Source of the DNA: Ignavibacteria bacterium
GTDB lineage: Bacteria > Bacteroidota > Ignavibacteria > Kapaibacteriales > UBA2268
Length of the DNA stretch: 64,000 bases
Reading direction: 5' to 3'
Assembly (NCBI GenBank): GCA_031261605.1
Contig: JAISJI010000060.1
Location: forward strand, 124,001-188,000
In this document: piece by piece, positions 26,003-34,472 of the stretch
How the letters are laid out: each line of letters opens with the position of its first letter
Numbering within the stretch: position 1 is the stretch's first letter
The notes under the pieces: generated by a model
Told to the model about the DNA's origin: nothing
Database searches by the model: none
What the model saw: the letters and a program-made list of their open reading frames with translations, nothing else
Position numbers and translations under genes: made by a program

Positions 26003-27424
26003 TTATTGTATCTTCTGCATCCGTGCAATGAAAAAGCCATCCGTTTTGTGTATATGTGGATAAAGCGTGATGTAGAAGTCATTGCTTCCTAAATCTAAAT
26101 GGACACCATAACGAACGAAGTAGGGGAGTAGCGGCTCTGCTGCAAACTCCTTATGCTCATTCAAAAAACGCTGAACTATCAACTCATTCTCTTGCGGAAG
26201 TATAGAACATGTAGAGTATATTAGATGTCCTCCATCGGAGACATACTTTGAATACTCGCAAAGTATATCGTATTGTTTGCTCGCTATCTTTTGGATGGTC
26301 TTTTCGGTGATTGTATATTTCTTCATTGGGTCGCGTCGAAGTGTTCCACTTCCTGAGCAAGGAGCATCCACTAATACGATATTGGCAATGGGCATTTTTT
26401 TGCTTGTCGCTATTGAGTGCATACCGGCTAATGTTGCACGCTTCCCAATTTCCAGCAACTTCCGCTGAACAATATCGTTGCAAATAATAGTTCCGCTATC
26501 ACATTGCAGGTCGGCTATGTGCAATGCTTTGCCACCAGCGCCAGCACACGCATCCAATACAATATCGTTGCTTTGTGGAGATGCTGCGTATCCGACTAAT
26601 TGGCTCGCTTCATCTTGTATGCCAAACCATCCTTGCCTATACATATCTAATGTTGTAAGTTGATGGCGCTTAGGTAACACAATGCAAGCAGGAGAAATCT
26701 CTCCGTAATAGCATTCTATACCATTGTCATTAAGTGACTGTATTACATTACCTCTATCGGCTTTGCTGGTATTTACTCGCAGGCAGGTCGCTGCTGGTGT
26801 ATTCATTGCTGGGGCGAAATTTGCTATATCTAATGTCGGTATTGACTTCTGAATGAAGGATAGGAATTCCGGCTTAAAGGAGTATCGCTCAGCGGTAAGT
26901 TCTATATTTGTAAGTGAATTAGAAGTGGCACAATTTTTGCTTTCGTTTATCAAATTGAAATACGCTCTTAGTTCGGAAATAAGTGTGTTATGCAGGTAAT
27001 TATTAAATGCTTCCGTCTCTTTAATAATTGATAAATCGCAACTTATTGACTCTATCACGGAAATGTTTTTACCATCAGATTGATAATGGCAGAAGGAGAC
27101 ATCCAAATCACTAAATTCAACAGGGAAACCTTCCGATAATAATATCTGCAGTAGCACATAAATGGAATGCTCTGGTGCATTGTTGAATACAGATGGATGT
27201 TGCAGCTTCTCGCACACGCCATTGATGTCCACAAACTTTTTTAAGAGCAACATATTACGTATCGTAGTGAATACTGCTTGCGATATAAATTTACGTTCCT
27301 TGCTACCAATGAGTTTCCGCTTCTGTAAGAAGAACTGCTCGGTTGTCCTATCTGCCGATAGCGATGAGTTATAAATGCGTTTCAGTAGTTGTCCGCAGTT
27401 GTCTATTAGGTTAATTAGCCGCAT
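26003..27424 (-). CDS. RsmB/NOP2-type rRNA cytosine-C5 methyltransferase
   Basis: A 473-aa SAM-dependent RNA methyltransferase that forms 5-methylcytosine in rRNA. The N-terminal third is a NusB/RsmB-like helical region (SKERKFISQAVFTTIRNML). The catalytic domain has the SAM motif LDACAGAGGKALHIA, motif IV DAPCSGSGTLRRDP and motif VI STCSILPQENE, each with its catalytic cysteine, plus the QDEASQLVGY stretch typical of the family. The start at 27424 is preferred over one at 27493 because the -7-like box at 27459-27466 lies between them. The exact rRNA position modified cannot be told from sequence. No 16S-binding partner gene is adjacent. Confidence 0.9.
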   Translation of the reverse strand: MRLINLIDNCGQLLKRIYNSSLSADRTTEQFFLQKRKLIGSKERKFISQAVFTTIRNMLLLKKFVDINGVCEKLQHPSVFNNAPEHSIYVLLQILLSEGFPVEFSDLDVSFCHYQSDGKNISVIESISCDLSIIKETEAFNNYLHNTLISELRAYFNLINESKNCATSNSLTNIELTAERYSFKPEFLSFIQKSIPTLDIANFAPAMNTPAATCLRVNTSKADRGNVIQSLNDNGIECYYGEISPACIVLPKRHQLTTLDMYRQGWFGIQDEASQLVGYAASPQSNDIVLDACAGAGGKALHIADLQCDSGTIICNDIVQRKLLEIGKRATLAGMHSIATSKKMPIANIVLVDAPCSGSGTLRRDPMKKYTITEKTIQKIASKQYDILCEYSKYVSDGGHLIYSTCSILPQENELIVQRFLNEHKEFAAEPLLPYFVRYGVHLDLGSNDFYITLYPHIHKTDGFFIARMQKIQ

Positions 27425-27458
27425 ATTGCAAGTATGAATAAAGTAGGTATTGGAACTA

Positions 27459-27466
27459 CAAAGATA
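27459..27466 (-). promoter_or_regulatory. -7 promoter-like box TATCTTTG
   Basis: An exact TAnnTTTG match on the minus strand, 34 bases upstream of the ATG at 27424; it decides the start of the rRNA methyltransferase. Confidence 0.5.
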
Positions 27467-27511
27467 TAAAAATCTGTATAAATATTTACACACTTACCTA
27501 AAAATGTGCAG

Positions 27512-27528
27512 AACATTTGCAAAATGTT
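27512..27528. promoter_or_regulatory. Inverted repeat AACATTT-gca-AAATGTT
   Basis: Perfect 7-base arms in the 253-base gap between the rRNA methyltransferase and the 187-aa surface protein. It could be an operator or a small hairpin; no regulator can be named. Confidence 0.3.
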
Positions 27529-27610
27529 GATAAAATGCGGTGAAATAAACATAATTGTTTGGTGGTTTAGTAAATAATTATTAAATTGCAATTATCAATA
27601 TACTAACAGC

Positions 27611-27631
27611 GTGATATTTTATTTGTATCAC
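27611..27631. promoter_or_regulatory. Inverted repeat GTGATA-N9-TATCAC
   Basis: Perfect 6-base arms 47 bases upstream of the ATG at 27678, in the expected promoter zone of the second surface-protein pair. The spacing suits a dimeric regulator; identity unknown. Confidence 0.35.
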
Positions 27632-27677
27632 TCACATTAAGAATTATTATTATTTATATATTATTGGAGAATTATTT

Positions 27678-28241
27678 ATGAAAAAAGCTATTCTATCGAT
27701 GCTGCTTTTTCTAACACTTTGTGCTGTTACACAAGCGCAAGGACTTAAGATAGTGAAACAAGCTGTCGGCACTGGCGGATTCATCAACCAAAAGACCTCT
27801 GTCGGCACTATGTCCGGTATATTCGGGCAATCTATGGTCGGACGATACAATACCACTATAGACGGCAAACAGCACACTATGTATCTGGGTTTCTGGAATC
27901 CGTTCCCGTTTAATGCAACGTCTATCATAGACGAAGTGGATGCCGGTAAATCTGTCTACAACTACCCTAACCCAGTTATGGACGCAACTACATTTATGTT
28001 TAATTTGAATGAAGCTGCTTACGTTACAATTAACGTCTATAACAACCTTGGCGCACAAGTCGCAACTGTTGCTACTAACCAAATGTGCTCACAAGGTCAA
28101 AATTCCATACAATGGAATATCAGAAACAACGAAGGCGTCGGCTCTGGTGCTTACTCTTATGACGTGCAAGTCACTCCAGTCGCTATTGCTACTGGCTCAA
28201 ACACCTACTCTCTAAGAGGAATATTGATGATTGCTCGATAA
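27678..28241 (+). CDS. Small exported protein with T9SS-like C-terminal domain
   Basis: A 187-aa secreted protein. The signal peptide (MKKAILSMLLFLTLCAVTQA, cleaved near QAQG) is followed by about 65 residues of a pattern seen in this phylum before sorting domains (VGTMSGIFGQSMVGRYNTT, then MYLGFWNPF). The C-terminal 95 residues start YNYPNPVMDATTFMF, continue with YVTINVYNNLGAQV and close with TYSLRGILMIAR, which fits an FlgD-like/T9SS sorting beta-sandwich. The mature protein is thus almost only a sorting domain, which suggests a small surface anchor or accessory. GGAG precedes the ATG, and the fibre-like gene follows 111 bases later on the same strand. Partnership with it is inference. Confidence 0.82.
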   Translation: MKKAILSMLLFLTLCAVTQAQGLKIVKQAVGTGGFINQKTSVGTMSGIFGQSMVGRYNTTIDGKQHTMYLGFWNPFPFNATSIIDEVDAGKSVYNYPNPVMDATTFMFNLNEAAYVTINVYNNLGAQVATVATNQMCSQGQNSIQWNIRNNEGVGSGAYSYDVQVTPVAIATGSNTYSLRGILMIAR

Positions 28242-28352
28242 TAACATTATTATTGTAGTGACATCGCAAACCGTAGGTATTAAGGTAATCCCTACACCAA
28301 TCTAATTAAAAGTAAAATATTTTTTGTTATACATATTAAAGGAAAAAGTTTA

Positions 28353-31300
28353 ATGAAGAAACAAGTTCTTCTCTTAATCGCATTATTTGCAGTCATTACT
28401 GCAAGTGCGTTGGCTCAGGTGCCAACCACACTAAACCTACAGGGCTTCCTCACCGGACCAAATGACGAGCCCTTTAACGGCACAGTTACTATGGAATTCC
28501 AAATGTTCACTGACCCAGACAATCTCGGTTCAGTTGTGCACACAGAATCGTTAGGATCTGTAACAGTAACCGACGGTTACTACAATTTGCGCATTGGCGT
28601 GGCACCAAATACAATAGGTAATGTTGTAAACCTCGCAAAGAATCCGTTATACTATCAATTGGTAGTTAATGGAACTCCACAATTCGCAAAGCCAATTCCA
28701 TTCGACGCTACACCATTCTCTTTCGGCTCTAAGTTCGCTGAAGTTTCTGCAAATGCAGATAGCGCTGAATATGCCAAAGTTGCTGGTGAAGCAAGACCTA
28801 TCGGTCCAGCCGGCGGTATCTTGTCAGGTGAATATCCTGACAAATTAGAGTTAGACCCTAACGCTCTAAAAGGTCAACTTGATATTATGCTCGAAAACAT
28901 CTCCGCTACTCCTAAGGGACCTGCAGATGGTGACATCACTGGAACTTATCCAGACAAGCTACGTATCAAAGAAAGACACGTTACAGGTGTTCAACTCGAC
29001 TACAACACTATCACAGCAGAGAACATTCGTAATGGCTCTGTTACTTTAGACAAAGTTGCTACTCCATCTAACCAGAACACAAATTCTTTCCTCTGGTGGA
29101 ATAAAGCAACTGGTCGCTACGAACAAGCAACTCTTAACAAGGTTATCGCTGACGGTTGGATGACTGACGGCTATATCCCAACTTGGAATGAGGACGCAGA
29201 TTACTTCGTGCCAAGTCCTATCTGGATTAATCCATCTAACACACTTGTAAAATTGGGCGATGGAACTAATTTTGATGTTACAGGACTCACTACACTAAAC
29301 GACCTTACGGTTACAGGTAGCACAAACATAGATGGTTCGCTTAACGTTGCATCTAAAGCTATCCTCAATGGTGGCGCTACTATCTTTGGAATACCAACTT
29401 CCGGCACTGACGTAGTTAATAGAAACTATGTTGATGCACAGATTGGTCCTATCAATACTGAACTTGCTCGCATAGATGCACAAGTTATTGCAAATACTGC
29501 TGCTATCGCTACTAAAGCAAGCATAGCTGACCTTAATAACTTATCCGCTACTGTAAGCAACTTGGCTAACACTGTTAATCAAAAAGCAGACAAAACTGAA
29601 CTTAATGCATTAGCTGCCATAGTAGATACAAAAGCAAGCCAGACAGACCTTACTGCTTTAACTGCTGTTGTGGCAACAAAAGCAAGCCAAGCAGATTTGC
29701 TTGCTCTAGATAGTGACTTAGATGCTTTGACTGCTGTAGTAGATACAAAAGCAAATCAGACAGCCCTTGACGCTCTAACTGCTGTTGTGGCAACAAAAGC
29801 AGCCCAAACAGACCTAGATGCTTTGACTCTCGTTGTAGATGGCAAAGCAACACAAGTCGCTTTGATTGATACTGCCGCTGCTTTAAGAGCATATATCGAT
29901 GCAAAGGCATCCATCAACGTTCCTAACAACACAATCCCAAAAGCAGATGCAAGCGGAAACTTAGTTGCAAGCAACATCACTGATGATGATTACGTTGTTA
30001 CAATTACTAAAGGTTTAGTTGTTGATAATATTGCTGGTCCTGCTAATAGTGGTCAAACACAGATTACAGGTCCTGTCTACATTAATGGTTCTTCTAATGC
30101 TGGTAGCACAAACACTTTCACTACAAGTATTGCTACTATTGGCAATGGCACACTTAATTTAGGTAGATATAGCTTTTCACAAGGAAATAATACCGGAACG
30201 GCTACAAAGATAAATGGTCTTAATGTAGATATCGGTGCTGCTAGCTATGGACTGCTACAAGGAACAACCGGAACGGCAGTTAATGTTGCAGGTCTTAATG
30301 TAGATATAGAAGGTGCAACATTAAATCTTAATACGGGTCAACTGCCAGCTGGAAATTCATACCAACGTTCTACAAATATTGGTAATGATTTATCACCCGC
30401 TGTTACAATTAATTCACAAGCAATTAATATCGGTGTTGGTAGTGGTGTCATAATTCCACCGCCTCCTCCTAATACAAATGCAATCAATATTGGTAGCGAT
30501 AATTCAGTCACTAATATAAATGGCACAGTTAGCTTTGCAAAATCATTCTTAGTTCCTACTCCTACTTTAGACACAACCTCTTCCAACTTAACAGTGGTTA
30601 ATAAACAATATGTAGCAGATAGAATACTTGAAGCTACAATGGGACTTACTAATCCGGACGTTATTTGGGATATTGAAACAAGCACAGGTTACATACCATT
30701 GGCAACAGGCAGACCATCTCCTACAGAGCCACGCAGATTCCAAAATAGCCCGTTGCTTGTAACAACAATTGATGACAATGGAACAGATAGAAGCAAAATA
30801 ACTAGCGATGGACTTATCTATGCGCTTGATTTTGTTGCGAATCGCAATGTAGAAGTAGTCAACGGTAATATAACAGTAGGCACAGGTAACAATCAAATTG
30901 CAATTGGTAATAACACCATCAATTTGGCTACTGATTTAATAATTAGTAAATCGGTTGTTGGTGCAGGTCTAACTTCTATAAGGTTAGGTAACGATATTCT
31001 TAATGATGTGGATGCACTAGATAATTTTAGTGTAAATTCTAATGGTAACTTAGTTGCAAGAGGCACAACACAATTATATGGTACTACAACACTTAGAGGC
31101 AACTTAAATGTTATTGGCACTGCTACGGCTGACTTCAATAACGCAGTTACATTCTGGGGCACAGCAACAGCACAAACTCCAACAGTCGCTAGTCATGTTG
31201 CAACTAAAGGATATGTAGATGATGCAATATCTGCTGCTGTATCAGGTTTAGGCGGTGGCGCTGGTTTAGATGAAGTAGATGACAATTATATTCCAATTGT

Positions 31301-32132
31301 GGAAGGCGGCGTTTTAGTAAATAGTCCAATTTACAGAAATGTATTTGGTTCTTTATTTACTTCAGATATAATGGCTATTGATACATCCTTAGTTATAGAT
31401 AATAATGCTTGGATTCACGGAAATACAATCATCTGTGACCCTGATATATGGTATGGTAGCACAGACCCAGTAACAAAATCACTTTTCATTGGTGGCACCC
31501 CATTAGATATAATAGGTAACTGCTATAATGCAGATGGCTCTTGGAATGATGATGTAGAAGCAGATGAATATAAATGGTGGTATACTGGAGCAATTAATGC
31601 GATAATACATAAAGACCAACCAGCAGGTCTTGCTATATTTGCAGACGATTTCTTTGACGCGAATATATACTATGACCAAACCGGTGGTCCTGCAGAGTTA
31701 TTTGGTGTTTATGTAGACCTATCAAATGAGTATGGAACTCAGGTAGCTTATCCAAGAGCATACGCAGGTAAGTTCCTATCTAATTCTGCGGGTACTTATG
31801 CAACAGTGTTCATCAAGAATTTAGCTTCTCCAGCATATTCAAGTGCCCCAAGAGATAATGCAGCATTATTTGTTAATGGTGGTATTAACTTAGATGGTCC
31901 TATATCATCTTTTGTCGAGGAACATAAAACTTCAAGACCAATAAATCCATCCCAATCTTCTTCATGGAGAGTATCAACTGATGTGACTACTATTCCTGCA
32001 GGAACCAATGGACAGATTATGTATATAATTAACACTTCTGCTTCTCAAGTAACAGTCAATGGAACTGATATTGCTGGTAAAAAAGCGCAGATGTTTATAT
32101 GTTATGCTGGCGAATGGTATCCATTCCAATAA
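28353..32132 (+). CDS. Large exported fibre-like protein with coiled-coil repeats (1259 aa)
   Basis: A signal peptide (about 1-21, ending ALAQVP) is followed by an N-terminal domain opening with TTLNLQGFLTGPNDEPFNG, common in large exported proteins of this phylum. Residues about 360-518 form a coiled coil with near-identical 16-residue units of the type DLTALTAVVATKASQT, as in phage tail fibres and trimeric adhesins. A long Asn/Gly/Thr-rich stretch follows, broken by a GVIIPPPPPNTN proline patch near residue 704. The C-terminal about 65 residues (RVSTDVTTIPAG, then GQIMYIINTSASQVTVNG, then GEWYPFQ) resemble tail-fibre tips. No T9SS sorting domain is visible. A trimeric surface fibre is the best guess. 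AAAGGA precedes the ATG. The 5' part of the gene is clearly GC-richer than its middle. Confidence 0.82.
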   Translation: MKKQVLLLIALFAVITASALAQVPTTLNLQGFLTGPNDEPFNGTVTMEFQMFTDPDNLGSVVHTESLGSVTVTDGYYNLRIGVAPNTIGNVVNLAKNPLYYQLVVNGTPQFAKPIPFDATPFSFGSKFAEVSANADSAEYAKVAGEARPIGPAGGILSGEYPDKLELDPNALKGQLDIMLENISATPKGPADGDITGTYPDKLRIKERHVTGVQLDYNTITAENIRNGSVTLDKVATPSNQNTNSFLWWNKATGRYEQATLNKVIADGWMTDGYIPTWNEDADYFVPSPIWINPSNTLVKLGDGTNFDVTGLTTLNDLTVTGSTNIDGSLNVASKAILNGGATIFGIPTSGTDVVNRNYVDAQIGPINTELARIDAQVIANTAAIATKASIADLNNLSATVSNLANTVNQKADKTELNALAAIVDTKASQTDLTALTAVVATKASQADLLALDSDLDALTAVVDTKANQTALDALTAVVATKAAQTDLDALTLVVDGKATQVALIDTAAALRAYIDAKASINVPNNTIPKADASGNLVASNITDDDYVVTITKGLVVDNIAGPANSGQTQITGPVYINGSSNAGSTNTFTTSIATIGNGTLNLGRYSFSQGNNTGTATKINGLNVDIGAASYGLLQGTTGTAVNVAGLNVDIEGATLNLNTGQLPAGNSYQRSTNIGNDLSPAVTINSQAINIGVGSGVIIPPPPPNTNAINIGSDNSVTNINGTVSFAKSFLVPTPTLDTTSSNLTVVNKQYVADRILEATMGLTNPDVIWDIETSTGYIPLATGRPSPTEPRRFQNSPLLVTTIDDNGTDRSKITSDGLIYALDFVANRNVEVVNGNITVGTGNNQIAIGNNTINLATDLIISKSVVGAGLTSIRLGNDILNDVDALDNFSVNSNGNLVARGTTQLYGTTTLRGNLNVIGTATADFNNAVTFWGTATAQTPTVASHVATKGYVDDAISAAVSGLGGGAGLDEVDDNYIPIVEGGVLVNSPIYRNVFGSLFTSDIMAIDTSLVIDNNAWIHGNTIICDPDIWYGSTDPVTKSLFIGGTPLDIIGNCYNADGSWNDDVEADEYKWWYTGAINAIIHKDQPAGLAIFADDFFDANIYYDQTGGPAELFGVYVDLSNEYGTQVAYPRAYAGKFLSNSAGTYATVFIKNLASPAYSSAPRDNAALFVNGGINLDGPISSFVEEHKTSRPINPSQSSSWRVSTDVTTIPAGTNGQIMYIINTSASQVTVNGTDIAGKKAQMFICYAGEWYPFQ
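29584..29860 (+). repeat. 48-bp coding repeats of the coiled-coil segment
   Basis: Five to six tandem units of about 48 bp, each encoding a variant of ALTAVVATKASQTDLD. One unit is expanded by a partial duplication (LLALDSDLDALTAV). The regularity points to growth by unequal crossing-over or slippage. Confidence 0.8.
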
Positions 32133-32161
32133 CAATAACCCGCTAACTAACAGACACATAC

Positions 32162-32191
32162 AAAAAGGGAACTCTCGTAGTTCCCTTTTTT
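32162..32191 (+). terminator. Intrinsic terminator of the fibre-like gene
   Basis: AAAAAGGGAACT-ctcgt-AGTTCCCTTTTTT, a perfect short-loop hairpin 30 bases after the stop at 32132. Confidence 0.92.
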
Positions 32192-32238
32192 ATTATCCAC
32201 AATTACGAATTTATAATAGTTATTTGAAAAAAAAATCG

Positions 32239-32245
32239 TATATTG
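32239..32245 (+). promoter_or_regulatory. -7 promoter-like box TATATTG upstream of pnp
   Basis: Lies 33 bases before the ATG at 32279 and directly follows the terminator region; predicted leader of about 28 bases. Confidence 0.45.
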
Positions 32246-32278
32246 TATTATAATAGATTAATAATAAAAATAAAATTT

Positions 32279-34414
32279 ATGAAAAAATTAAACACATCGG
32301 TAACTTTTGAAGGTAGAGAATATTCACTAGAAACTGGAAGATTAGCAAAATTTGCGAACTCTGTATTGGTAAAATGCGGCGATACTATGGTACTTGTTAC
32401 TGCTGTTGCTTCAGAAAAAGAACTCGAAGGTATTGACTTCCTTCCGCTTCAAGTAGAATATAAAGAGAAATTCTCCGCTGCTGGCAAAATTCCCGGTGGC
32501 TTCTTAAAACGCGAAGGTCGCCCGACCGACCGCGAAGTTCTATGCTCACGACTCATTGATAGACCTATCCGCCCAATGATACCTAAAACCTGGCACCACG
32601 AGACACAAATCATCGCCAATGTTTTCTCATCTGACCCTGATGTAAATTCCGAAACTCTTGCTGCTGTTGGCGCATCCGCAGCACTCCTAATTTCCGAAAT
32701 ACCATTTGATGTAGCCATCTCACAAGTGAGAGTCGGACGTCTGAATGGAAAATTTATCGCTAATCCATCCAACGCACAACTCGAACATTGCGATATAGAT
32801 ATTTCTGTATCCGGCTCTGATGTTGCTATTATGATGGTAGAAGGCGAAATGAAAGAAATCTCTGAAGACGACTTTGTCGCAGCATTGGAATTCGCTCACT
32901 CTAAAATCCGCGAACTAAATGCTCTCCAAATGCAATTACTTAAATTATTCGAAGCAGAGAATGGAACAGTCGTTAAGAAAGCAGTTAGCACAGATGAAAC
33001 ACCTGAAGAAGTGGTTGCATTAGTGCAAAATGCAGTGAAAGACGAATTGCATAAATATGTGCATACCGTTTCCACAAAAAATGAACGCCACGATGCTCGT
33101 CTTGTCATAAAGGAACACGTAGTTGAAACCCTTACGAACTCTGACTTACCGCTAATTAAAGGAGATGCAGATGCTGAGCCAGCTACGAAAGAGCAAATAG
33201 AAAAATTGGGTGATGAAATTGTATCTAAGTTTGAGAAGAAAATGATGCGTGCAATGATATTGGATGACAAAATACGTCTCGATGGCAGAAAACTTGACCA
33301 GATACGTCCTATATCTTGCGAAATAGGTGTGCTTCCACGCACACACGGCTCGGCACTCTTTACCAGAGGCGAGACACAGTCGCTAACTTCACTCACACTC
33401 GGCACAAGCAGAGATGAGCAAATGATAGATGGCTTGCAACCAACATATAACGAACGCTTTATCTTGCACTACAACTTTCCGCCATTCTCCGTTGGAGAAA
33501 CAGGCAGATTGATGACCGGTAGACGTGAAATCGGACACGGGCATCTTGCTTGGCGTGCATTGAAGGACTTGCTACCAGAGCAAGAGGGGTTTCCATACAC
33601 GATACGCATTGTTTCAGATATATTAGAATCCAACGGCTCGTCATCTATGGCGACAGTTTGTGCTGGTTCATTAGCGTTATTTAATGCCGGTGTGCCAATG
33701 AAGAAACCAGTTGCAGGTATTGCAATGGGCTTGATTAAAGAAGAAGATAAAGTTGCAATACTTAGCGATATACTTGGTGATGAAGATTTTCTTGGCGATA
33801 TGGACTTCAAAGTATGCGGAACTGCAGATGGCATTACCGCCTGCCAGATGGACATCAAAATAGACGAAGGTCTATCCACTGACTTCCTGCGTAAAGCATT
33901 AGACCAAGCAAAGCAAGGTAGAATGCACATATTAGGCATTATGAACGATTGCATAGGTAAGCCAGCTGCTGATTTGTCTCCTTTTGCTCCTCGCTTCACG
34001 TCAATTAAGATACCGCAAGATACTATTGGTGCAGTTATCGGCACTGGTGGAGAAACAATACGCTCTATTGTGAAGGAAACAGGTGCAGAAATTAACATAG
34101 AAGAAGATGGCACTGTTCTTATCGCAGCAACAACACAAGAAGCAAGCGATGCCGCTATCGCTATCATACGCAGTTTAACAAAAAAGCCAGAAGTTGGCAC
34201 TGTCTATTCCGGCGTTGTGAAAGAAATTAGAGAGGAATTGGGTGCTTTCGTTGAGTTTATGCCTAAGACACAGGGTCTGTTGCATATCTCACAAATTGCA
34301 AACGAACGAGTAAACAAAGTGTCCGATTACTTAAAACCGGGAGAACAAATAGAAGTGAAACTTATTGAAATACGTGATGGCAAGTTCCGCCTAAGCAGAA
34401 AGGTTTTACTATAA
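32279..34414 (+). CDS. pnp: Polyribonucleotide nucleotidyltransferase (PNPase)
   Basis: PNPase, the phosphorolytic 3'-5' exoribonuclease of RNA decay, cytoplasmic and trimeric. It is 711 aa, the usual length. It shows two RNase PH-like cores (the first with GKIPGGFLKREGRPTDREVL, the second with RTHGSALFTRGETQSL and ILGDEDFLGDMDFKVCGT), an intervening helical domain, a KH domain (IPQDTIGAVIGTGGETIRSI, about residues 560-620) and a C-terminal S1 domain (GTVYSGVVKEIREELGAFVEF) ending directly at the stop, without the long acidic tail some relatives carry. The start is placed at MKKLNTSVTF because the longer frame begins inside the promoter-like box. No Shine-Dalgarno sequence is seen. The phosphohexomutase gene follows after 58 bases. 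Confidence 0.97.
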   Translation: MKKLNTSVTFEGREYSLETGRLAKFANSVLVKCGDTMVLVTAVASEKELEGIDFLPLQVEYKEKFSAAGKIPGGFLKREGRPTDREVLCSRLIDRPIRPMIPKTWHHETQIIANVFSSDPDVNSETLAAVGASAALLISEIPFDVAISQVRVGRLNGKFIANPSNAQLEHCDIDISVSGSDVAIMMVEGEMKEISEDDFVAALEFAHSKIRELNALQMQLLKLFEAENGTVVKKAVSTDETPEEVVALVQNAVKDELHKYVHTVSTKNERHDARLVIKEHVVETLTNSDLPLIKGDADAEPATKEQIEKLGDEIVSKFEKKMMRAMILDDKIRLDGRKLDQIRPISCEIGVLPRTHGSALFTRGETQSLTSLTLGTSRDEQMIDGLQPTYNERFILHYNFPPFSVGETGRLMTGRREIGHGHLAWRALKDLLPEQEGFPYTIRIVSDILESNGSSSMATVCAGSLALFNAGVPMKKPVAGIAMGLIKEEDKVAILSDILGDEDFLGDMDFKVCGTADGITACQMDIKIDEGLSTDFLRKALDQAKQGRMHILGIMNDCIGKPAADLSPFAPRFTSIKIPQDTIGAVIGTGGETIRSIVKETGAEINIEEDGTVLIAATTQEASDAAIAIIRSLTKKPEVGTVYSGVVKEIREELGAFVEFMPKTQGLLHISQIANERVNKVSDYLKPGEQIEVKLIEIRDGKFRLSRKVLL

Positions 34415-34472
34415 ACATAAATAATTAAATTAGTTAACAAATCTATTATTATAAACAAATACGAGGGGCTGT

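Noticed and set aside
27425-27493. Longer start of the rRNA methyltransferase
   Set aside because: It would include the exact TAnnTTTG box at 27459-27466 and adds a Cys/Tyr-rich segment not expected in the family.
29584-29860. The regular 48-bp repeats as a possible CRISPR array
   Set aside because: The units are directly tandem with no unique spacers, stay in frame and encode coiled-coil residues; no cas gene is present.
28353-32132. The fibre-like gene as part of a prophage
   Set aside because: It has a signal peptide and lacks any neighbouring phage structural, lysis or integrase gene.
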